A stretch of 36,780 nucleotides of DNA. Source: Rhizobium phaseoli (GTDB taxonomy: Bacteria > Pseudomonadota > Alphaproteobacteria > Rhizobiales > Rhizobiaceae). The position numbers were made by a program, and so were the translations under genes. The notes beneath the pieces were generated by a model that searched no databases, had not been told where the DNA came from, and was given only the letters and a program-made list of their open reading frames with translations. The stretch spans positions 1 through 36,780 of the forward strand of contig NZ_ML133598.1 in the NCBI RefSeq assembly GCF_003985125.1, in the 5' to 3' direction. Shown piece by piece: positions 31,907 through 36,780 of the stretch. How positions within the stretch are numbered: position 1 is the first letter of the stretch; each line of letters starts with the position of its first letter.

Positions 31907-33448
31907 CTATTTTACGCCTTTGCCGACAGCAAGCAAAAGGACGCTTTCCTGACTGAATTCGTCCTCATCGAGAATGCCGGCGATCTGGCCCTCATGCATG
32001 ACGGCAATGCGGTCGGAAACGCCGATTACCTCTTCCATGTCGCTGGAGATCATCAGGATCGCGACACCGGCATCGGCAAGCGCCCGCATCAGGCCGTAGA
32101 TCTCGTTCTTGGCGCCGATGTCGATGCCGCGCGTCGGCTCGTCGAAGATCATCACCTTCGGGCTCATCGACAACCATTTGGCAAGCACGACCTTCTGCTG
32201 GTTGCCGCCGGACAGAGTGCCGGTTCGGCTGGAAACAGAGGGCGCCTTGATGCCAAGGCGAACGCGCTGCTTTTCGGCCGCCGCCGTCTCGCGCTCGGCG
32301 GACAGCATGAAACGGCTGGCGAGCGTGGGGAGATGGGCAAGGGTTATGTTCTGGGCGATCGGGAAATCAAGAAGAATGCCGTTGCGCTTTCGATCCTCCG
32401 GCACCAGGAAAATGCCGCGAGCAACCGCGTCGCGCGCGGAACGGACTTCAATTTGCTGCCCGTCCTGCAGGATGACTCCGCCGTAACTGCGATCAATGCC
32501 AAAGAGCACCCTGGCAAGCTCAGTGCGGCCGGACCCGACGAGGCCCGCAAGTCCGAGGATTTCTCCGTACCTGATTTCCAGATCAACGGGATGGCCGGGA
32601 TAAGCCGCGGTGCGCACGGCGCTTACCTTCAGCGCAACTGAACCGGGTGAGCGCTGCGGCTTTGCGGTGCGGGCCGCAAGCATCCGGCCAATCATCAGCT
32701 TGACCATCTGGTCGTGGCCGATCTCCTTCTTGGCGAGCGTGCCCGCAAGCGCGCCGTCACGGAGTACGACGACCCGGTCGGCCACGCGCTCAACCTCGTG
32801 GAGCCGATGCGAGATGAAAATAACGCTGATGCCATCCGCCTTCAGCAGTTTGATGATGCTGAGTAGCCGCTCGGTTTCAGCCAGCGGAAGGCTGGAAGTG
32901 GGTTCGTCGAAGATGACGAGCCTGGCGTTGATGGACAGCGCCTTGGCGATTTCCACCATCTGCTGCTCGGCCAGCGACAGCGACGCCACGGGTGTGTCGG
33001 CGGAAAAATGCGCGCCCACGCGCCTCAAGAGCGGCTTCACCATTTCCCTTAATCGATCGCGATCGACGAGCTTCAGAGGTCCCGCCTTCAGCGGTTCGCG
33101 CCCCAGGAAGATATTGGCGGCGACGTCGAGATTCTCGAAGAGGTTGAGCTCCTGATGCACGAAGGCGATGCCGGACGAGATGCTCGATTCCACGGTGAGG
33201 AAACGAAGCTCTGCTCCGTCGAGCAGGATCGTGCCCCGATCGGGTGCGATCACACCGCCGAGAATTTTCATCAGCGTCGATTTTCCGGCCCCGTTTTCGC
33301 CAACAAGGCCGATGACCTCGCCTGGCATGATGTCCATTGACAGGCCTTCGAGCGCAACGACACCTGGATAGGTCTTGCCGACGCCGGAAAGCGAAAGGAA
33401 TGGCGTTGCGGGCCCGCCCGGTGACGGGATGTCGGAACTATGGTTCAT
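31907..33448 (-). CDS. Ribose-type (CUT2) ABC transporter ATPase
   Basis: This 513-residue protein carries two fused nucleotide-binding domains, as in RbsA/AraG. The N-terminal half has Walker A GENGAGKST, the LSLAEQQ signature and Walker B LVIFDEPTSSL. The C-terminal half has a degenerate Walker A (GLVGSGRTELA), LSGGNQQKVVLAKWL and VMIFDEPTRGIDIGAK. I chose ATG 33448 (MNHSSDIPSPGG), where homology starts soon after, with GGAAAG upstream; a longer in-frame form exists. It energises the permease encoded next. Confidence 0.94.
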   Translation of the reverse strand: MNHSSDIPSPGGPATPFLSLSGVGKTYPGVVALEGLSMDIMPGEVIGLVGENGAGKSTLMKILGGVIAPDRGTILLDGAELRFLTVESSISSGIAFVHQELNLFENLDVAANIFLGREPLKAGPLKLVDRDRLREMVKPLLRRVGAHFSADTPVASLSLAEQQMVEIAKALSINARLVIFDEPTSSLPLAETERLLSIIKLLKADGISVIFISHRLHEVERVADRVVVLRDGALAGTLAKKEIGHDQMVKLMIGRMLAARTAKPQRSPGSVALKVSAVRTAAYPGHPVDLEIRYGEILGLAGLVGSGRTELARVLFGIDRSYGGVILQDGQQIEVRSARDAVARGIFLVPEDRKRNGILLDFPIAQNITLAHLPTLASRFMLSAERETAAAEKQRVRLGIKAPSVSSRTGTLSGGNQQKVVLAKWLSMSPKVMIFDEPTRGIDIGAKNEIYGLMRALADAGVAILMISSDMEEVIGVSDRIAVMHEGQIAGILDEDEFSQESVLLLAVGKGVK

Positions 33449-33492
33449 CGGCTTTCCATGGCTGCTGATGCTGACGGCATGAAACGCCTTTC

Positions 33493-33518
33493 GCGGCGGC
33501 GGTGAGTGCCGCCGCCGC
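33493..33518 (-). terminator. Stem-loop between binding-protein and ATPase genes
   Basis: GCGGCGGCGG (33493-33502) and CCGCCGCCGC (33509-33518) form a 10-bp GC stem with a 6-base loop, 8 bp after the binding-protein stop. No U-run follows on the minus strand. Like the hairpin at 1716, it probably protects the binding-protein mRNA or attenuates transcription into the ATPase gene. Confidence 0.6.
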
Positions 33519-33526
33519 AAAAGAGG

Positions 33527-34492
33527 CTATTTTCCGGCCATGGCCTTCAGGTTGGCAGCATATTTGTCGACGTCGTCCTTGCCGATGATGACCGTCGGAA
33601 TGATGATCAAGCCATCGGCGGGAACGCCTGATTTGTCGCCCTTGAGGTAGGCGGCCATCAATTTCATGCCCTGATAGGCCCATTCGAACGGCTGCTGTAC
33701 GACGGTTGCCGCGATCGTGCCTTCCTTGACGCCGCCGAGCGTGATCGGATCGTCATCAAAGCCGACGACGGTGATCTGGCCGAGTTTGCCTGCGTCGCGC
33801 AGCGCCTCATAGATGCGCGGCGTGTTGTAGGAGTAGAAGCCGACCATGCAGGTCAGGTCGGGGCTGGCCACCAACGCATCCTCGACGTTCTTCTTGGCGC
33901 GCGTCTGATCGATGTCGTCACCTCGAACATCGACAAGCTCGATCTTGGTACCCTTGAGCCCTTCCTTCATCCCTTCGATGCGTTCGCGGGCGTTGTCGGC
34001 GCCCAGCAGACCGACGAAGCCCATGCACTTGCCGCCGTCCGGCATCGCCTTCTTGGCGATTTCGGCGGCCTGCTTGCCGGCGTCGACGTTCGAAGAACCG
34101 ATATAGGCGACCCGGTTGGTCTTCGGCGCATCGCTGTCGGTGGTGAAGAGAGCCGTCTGCGAACCGATCTTGTTGAGGCCGTCCGTCTGGGTCTTGGGAT
34201 CGACGGCGGAGACCATGATCCCCTTGACGCCGGCGCTGACGAGATCTTCCATGAGACGCTGCTGAATGGCGACAGCCGCCTGCTCAGGATATTTCAGTAC
34301 CATATTGTAGTCTGGCATCTCGCCCTGTGCCTTCTTCACCCCCGCCTCGGCGGCTTTCCAGAAGTCGGACGCTCCATTGACGACGAATGCGAGTGTCGGC
34401 TTGTCGGCGGCATGCGATGCAGCCATCGGCGCCGCACTCAACATCAACGCAGCGAAAAACAAGGCAGCATTTTTCCGTTTCAGCTGTTTCAT
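33527..34492 (-). CDS. Ribose-type (CUT2) ABC transporter substrate-binding protein
   Basis: This is a 321-residue periplasmic binding protein of the RbsB type. The signal peptide ends at ASHA, before ADKPTLAFVVNG. The mature protein shows the family layout: DFWKAAEAGVKKA, AVDPKTQTDGLNKI, AYIGSSNVDAGKQAAE and ITVVGFDDDP. The ATG at 34492 has GGGAGGAG upstream. It is the first gene of the binding protein-ATPase-permease operon. The ligand is unknown; the nearby SDR suggests a sugar or polyol that is oxidised after uptake. Confidence 0.94.
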   Translation of the reverse strand: MKQLKRKNAALFFAALMLSAAPMAASHAADKPTLAFVVNGASDFWKAAEAGVKKAQGEMPDYNMVLKYPEQAAVAIQQRLMEDLVSAGVKGIMVSAVDPKTQTDGLNKIGSQTALFTTDSDAPKTNRVAYIGSSNVDAGKQAAEIAKKAMPDGGKCMGFVGLLGADNARERIEGMKEGLKGTKIELVDVRGDDIDQTRAKKNVEDALVASPDLTCMVGFYSYNTPRIYEALRDAGKLGQITVVGFDDDPITLGGVKEGTIAATVVQQPFEWAYQGMKLMAAYLKGDKSGVPADGLIIIPTVIIGKDDVDKYAANLKAMAGK

Positions 34493-34684
34493 AATACTCC
34501 TCCCAAGGGCCGCAATTGCGAGGGCCCGTTCGCGACTTACGGCCGGCCGCATGCGCGCCCCCTCCAGGGCCGTCGCAAAGCGACGTGTGGCATAGGTGCC
34601 GATCGCACATCGACGGTATACCAGAATCTGAATTAGTAAATAGTAATATGAATACAGATCAAAACATGTCGATGCCGGGTCAAA

Positions 34685-34731
34685 TCAACGATCCTGCATC
34701 GCTATCGCCTTTGCGATGACGTCAACGATCC
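34685..34731 (-). promoter_or_regulatory. Candidate regulatory sites upstream of the CUT2 binding-protein gene
   Basis: The 10-mer TCAACGATCC occurs twice (34685-34694 and 34722-34731) as direct repeats 37 bp apart. Between them lies a short palindrome (ATCGC 34704-34708, GCGAT 34713-34717). They lie about 190-240 bp upstream of the binding-protein start in a 300-bp gap. A regulator-binding role is inferred; no regulator gene is adjacent. Confidence 0.35.
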
Positions 34732-34792
34732 CTACCCTAGGAGACGGTTGTTCGCGTCTTCTTAAGACTTACGCTGCAGGCGCACCTCGGCC

Positions 34793-35563
34793 TCAGGCGA
34801 CCGACCATCCACCGTCCACGAGCAGGTTCGCACCGGTGATTAGGCTCGCAGCCGGCGAGGCAAGGAAGACGACGGCACCCACCACATCATCGGTTTCACC
34901 GATCCGTCCGAGTGGGATGTGACCGAGCGTCGCTTTGCGATTGTCCGCATCGGATAGGAAAGGGGCTGTACCATCGGTGTGGATGAATGTTGGCGACACG
35001 GTATTGACGGTGACATTGTAGCGTGCCCATTCGGCTGCAAGGCAGCGCGTGAGATGATTGATTGCCGCCTTGCTCATGCAATAAATTGCCTCGCCGCGCA
35101 GCGCCACGGTACCGGCCTGGGAACTGATATTGATGATCCGGCCGCCATTGCGTTTGATCATCTGGCGACCGACCGCCTGCGCCATCAGAAAGGTGCCCTT
35201 GATGTTGACATCAAGTATCTCGTCAAGGTCCTTCTCCTCGACAAGTTCCGCGAGATTGCCCGGCGCCACGCCGACATTGTTCACGAGGATGTCTATCCGG
35301 CCGAACGCCGTGAGCGCCGCGTCGACGGCTTGAGCAATGTGGGCCTTATTGGGAATCTCCAGTTCGACAGGGAGAACTTTTCGCCCCGCACCCTCGAGTT
35401 CGGCAACCAGGCCTGCCGACGCCGTGACATCGCGAACCCCCAGAACAATATCGGAGCCTGCTGCGGCACAGGCAAGTGCGCACGCTCGACCGATGCCACG
35501 GCTAGCTCCCGTCACCAAAGTCACTTTACCGTCAAGGCTGAAGTCCGGCGCATTCTTCTGCAT
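34793..35563 (-). CDS. SDR family oxidoreductase (sugar/polyol dehydrogenase-like)
   Basis: This is a 256-residue classical short-chain dehydrogenase. The N-terminal cofactor motif TGASRGIG, NNVGVAPG, the catalytic Ser in NISSQAG and YCMSK are all intact, and it ends with the GANLLVDGGWSVA motif. The start at 35563 has GGGAGG seven bases upstream. Its sequence style is of gluconate/glucose/polyol dehydrogenases. It lies upstream of the CUT2 importer on the same strand, with a 300-bp gap containing that operon's promoter, so it may be a co-regulated catabolic gene. The exact substrate is unknown. Confidence 0.9.
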   Translation of the reverse strand: MQKNAPDFSLDGKVTLVTGASRGIGRACALACAAAGSDIVLGVRDVTASAGLVAELEGAGRKVLPVELEIPNKAHIAQAVDAALTAFGRIDILVNNVGVAPGNLAELVEEKDLDEILDVNIKGTFLMAQAVGRQMIKRNGGRIINISSQAGTVALRGEAIYCMSKAAINHLTRCLAAEWARYNVTVNTVSPTFIHTDGTAPFLSDADNRKATLGHIPLGRIGETDDVVGAVVFLASPAASLITGANLLVDGGWSVA

Positions 35564-35723
35564 CGCGATGCCTCCCTCGATGAAGCTCATTTATGGCAGC
35601 GTCGGCGTGCGGATACCAGATGGCAAGCCGCGACGATCACGGAGAGCGGTTCAAGGGCGTTGCAGTGCCACGATTATCGGCAGCGGCTGCGCGCCGGGGA
35701 GTTGGGCACGGGGCAGAAACAGA

Positions 35724-35755
35724 AAAGCTCCTCGACGCATATGCGGAGGAGCTTT
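35724..35755 (-). terminator. Intrinsic terminator-like hairpin upstream of the SDR gene
   Basis: AAAGCTCCTC (35724-35733) pairs with GAGGAGCTTT (35746-35755); the loop contains the self-complementary CGCATATGCG. On the minus strand it is followed by a T-rich stretch (TTCTGTTTCT). It would stop transcripts coming from the rRNA/tRNA side before the SDR gene. Confidence 0.65.
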
Positions 35756-35795
35756 GTATGAAGGGACTTGAATGGCAAATATTGAAGTTTCGGTG

Positions 35796-36092
35796 CTTGC
35801 GGCGGCAGGATTTGAACCATTCGCTTCGTCGGCTTTCCCGTCCCGCAGAGCCTCGGAAAGGGCCTTCACGCCTCGACGCTCTACCAGAAACGACAAAAGC
35901 CCGCGTGATGCGGGCTATTTGTTTGGTTGCGGGGGCAGGATTTGAACCTGCGGCCTTCAGGTTATGGTCCGCAGGACGACGAGCTACCATCGCCAGCGAA
36001 GATGAAGTCTTCGCGCCAGCGATAACTGCTATCTGTGTTTTCGGAGATATGGGGGAAGGGGAAGATTGGTTGCGGGGGCAGGATTTGTGGTT
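35796..36092 (-). repeat. Decayed ~275-280-bp tandem duplication next to tRNA-fMet
   Basis: The block after a GGCAGGATTTG fragment at 35804-35814 (CGCTTCGTCGGCTTT at 35822, then CCTCGAC, CTACCA, and a GCCCGC/GCGGGC hairpin at 35899-35915) is repeated after a second GGCAGGATTTG fragment at 36077-36087 (CGCTTCGTCGGCTTT at 36101, hairpin at 36174-36190). Offsets between matching landmarks are 273-280 bp. Each hairpin is followed by tRNA-fMet sequence: a decayed copy at 35924 and the intact gene at 36204. This is an imperfect tandem duplication with later decay. Confidence 0.75.
35924..35990 (-). pseudogene. Truncated tRNA-fMet copy
   Basis: The 43 bases 35924-35966 are identical to the 3' part of intact tRNA-fMet (36204-36246), covering CCA, acceptor 3' strand, T-arm, variable loop and anticodon bases. 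Beyond that, an insertion (GTCCGCAGGAC) disrupts the anticodon stem; GACGAGCTACC is then retained, but the D-arm remainder and 5' acceptor strand are missing. It cannot fold into a functional tRNA. Confidence 0.85.
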
Positions 36093-36168
36093 TTCTGTCC
36101 CGCTTCGTCGGCTTTGCCGTCTTGCGGGCCCCTGAAGAGGCGTTCACTCCTCGACCCGTTACCAAACA

Positions 36169-36195
36169 AAAAAGCCCGCGTGATGCGGGCTTTTT
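36169..36195 (-). terminator. Terminator downstream of tRNA-fMet
   Basis: GCCCGC (36174-36179) and GCGGGC (36185-36190) form a hairpin with a 5-base loop, flanked by A5 and T5 tracts so it can act on either strand. On the minus strand it lies 9-14 bp after the tRNA 3' end and should end the rRNA operon transcript. Confidence 0.85.
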
Positions 36196-36203
36196 GTGAT
36201 GTT

Positions 36204-36280
<77 letters not shown>

Positions 36281-36295
36281 GGATATTGTAACACG

Positions 36296-36320
36296 AAAGG
36301 CCGCTTTGTGGGCGGCCTTT
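36296..36320. terminator. Hairpin between 5S rRNA and tRNA-fMet
   Basis: AAAGGCCGC (36296-36304) and GCGGCCTTT (36312-36320) form a 9-bp stem with a 7-base loop. In an operon that continues to tRNA-fMet it is probably a processing or partial termination structure. Confidence 0.6.
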
Positions 36321-36380
36321 TGACGGCGAATGCCGTTGTTTGTGCAGAGAAGATTTTATTTAACGAAGTTGCGCTTTGCA

Positions 36381-36498
36381 GACCTGGCAGCGACCTACTC
36401 TCCCGCGTCTTAAGACGAAGTACCATGGGCGCAGGGGCGTTTCACGGCCGTGTTCGGAAAGGGAACGGGTGCAGCCACCCCGCCATAACCACCAGGTC
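36381..36498 (-). rRNA. rrf: 5S ribosomal RNA
   Basis: The minus-strand sequence begins GACCTGGTGGTTATGGCGGGG, contains CCGAACACGGCCGTGAAACG and GGTACTTCGTCTTAAGACGCG, and ends GTCGCTGCCAGGTC. The ends pair as helix I. Flanking 12-bp arms (GTTGCGCTTTGC at 36368-36379, GCAAAGCGCAAC at 36500-36511) extend the stem as a precursor processing site. Exact mature ends are approximate. Confidence 0.95.
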
Positions 36499-36683
36499 GG
36501 CAAAGCGCAACTTTTGATTTGAGAAGCTGGCGCAGGCCGAAGGCCTGCTTGTCTAAACACGTCAAAGGCTCAAACCGGACAAACACTAGCGCGTTTGCCG
36601 GGCCCGTCGCAAAGGCTTTTGCCTTTGCTCTGTCGGGACGAATGCTTTGCATTCGCCCTGAGATGAGCACAGTCAATGAGAAC
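36499..36683 (-). other. 23S-5S spacer
   Basis: This spacer has no gene. On the minus strand it has short hairpins (CGAATG/CATTCG, GCAAAGGC/GCCTTTGC, GCAGGCC/GGCCTGC) that probably serve precursor processing. Confidence 0.7.
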
Positions 36684-36780
36684 GATCAAGCCGATCGAGC
36701 TATTAGTACCGGTAAGCTTCATGCGTTGCCGCACTTCCACACCCGGCCTATCAACGTGGTCGTCTTCCACGGCTCTGATA
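36684..36780 (-). rRNA. rrl: 23S ribosomal RNA, 3' end (partial)
   Basis: The minus strand contains the conserved 23S 3' end (GATAGGCCGGGTGTGGAAG, then ACCGGTACTAATAGCTCGAT and GGCTTGATC). The rest of the gene continues past the right edge. The 3' end at about 36684 is approximate. Order and strand place it upstream of 5S and tRNA-fMet. Confidence 0.93.

Noticed and set aside
30833..35563. Naming the CUT2 importer as ribose, erythritol or another specific transporter
   Set aside because: CUT2 specificity cannot be read from these sequences, and no diagnostic kinase or isomerase is adjacent.
36308..36770. Short frames over 5S and 23S rRNA
   Set aside because: They overlap conserved rRNA and its spacer; not protein-coding.

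Overview
The window looks like chromosomal DNA from a Rhizobiaceae alphaproteobacterium, most likely Rhizobium of the leguminosarum/etli group. This rests on the GC-rich codon use, the protein families, the rhizobial-type intergenic palindromes and an rRNA operon ending in tRNA-fMet. The species call is inference, since no search was run.

Layout. (1) 1-3021, minus: a glucose/mannose-type CUT1 ABC importer (gtsA-gtsB-gtsC, the last cut by the window edge), with a LacI-type palindrome in its putative promoter. (2) 3431-5263, plus: the queuosine precursor operon queC-queD-queE, whose ribosome binding site is embedded in a preQ1-I riboswitch. (3) 5359-6603, minus: a class III adenylate cyclase. 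(4) 6706-11205, minus: the class Ib ribonucleotide reductase operon nrdH-nrdI-nrdE-nrdF behind an NrdR box and a cobalamin riboswitch, so this cobalamin-independent enzyme is probably shut off when B12 is available. (5) 11373-14113: a Zn/Cd/Pb efflux P-type ATPase and its divergent MerR-family regulator, followed by a BaiN/HI0933-type flavoprotein and an exported MsrB. (6) 16121-19365, plus: an AcoR-like GAF-Fis regulator without the AAA+ domain, an AldB/ExaC-type aldehyde dehydrogenase and a DUF779 protein, probably one aldehyde/alcohol oxidation unit. (7) 19564-23703, plus: a DJ-1/PfpI protein, a ribbon-helix-helix protein, an SDR lacking the catalytic serine, a Ca2+/H+ antiporter and a DUF4239 membrane protein. 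(8) 23993-28412, plus: a lipoprotein adaptor and an RND pump of an HAE1-type efflux system. (9) 28427-30552, minus: three exported proteins, including one with three exact C-X7-C-X12-C-X11-C repeats. (10) 30833-35563, minus: a ribose-type (CUT2) ABC importer and an SDR. (11) 35724-36780, minus: decayed tRNA-fMet copies, intact tRNA-fMet, 5S rRNA and the 3' end of 23S rRNA.

The most notable structural feature is that region 10 is bracketed by copies of the tRNA-fMet 3' end plus its terminator hairpin: a degenerate one at 30774-30832, others at 35796-36087, and the intact gene at 36204-36280. This is the footprint expected of an element inserted at the tRNA 3' end, although no integrase lies in the window. 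The most notable regulatory features are the two riboswitches, each placed where it would link a cofactor pathway to the neighbouring operon.

No CRISPR array, complete insertion sequence, phage gene or toxin-antitoxin pair was recognised. Region 10 and the aldehyde dehydrogenase/DUF779 cluster are the best candidates for less-described biology.
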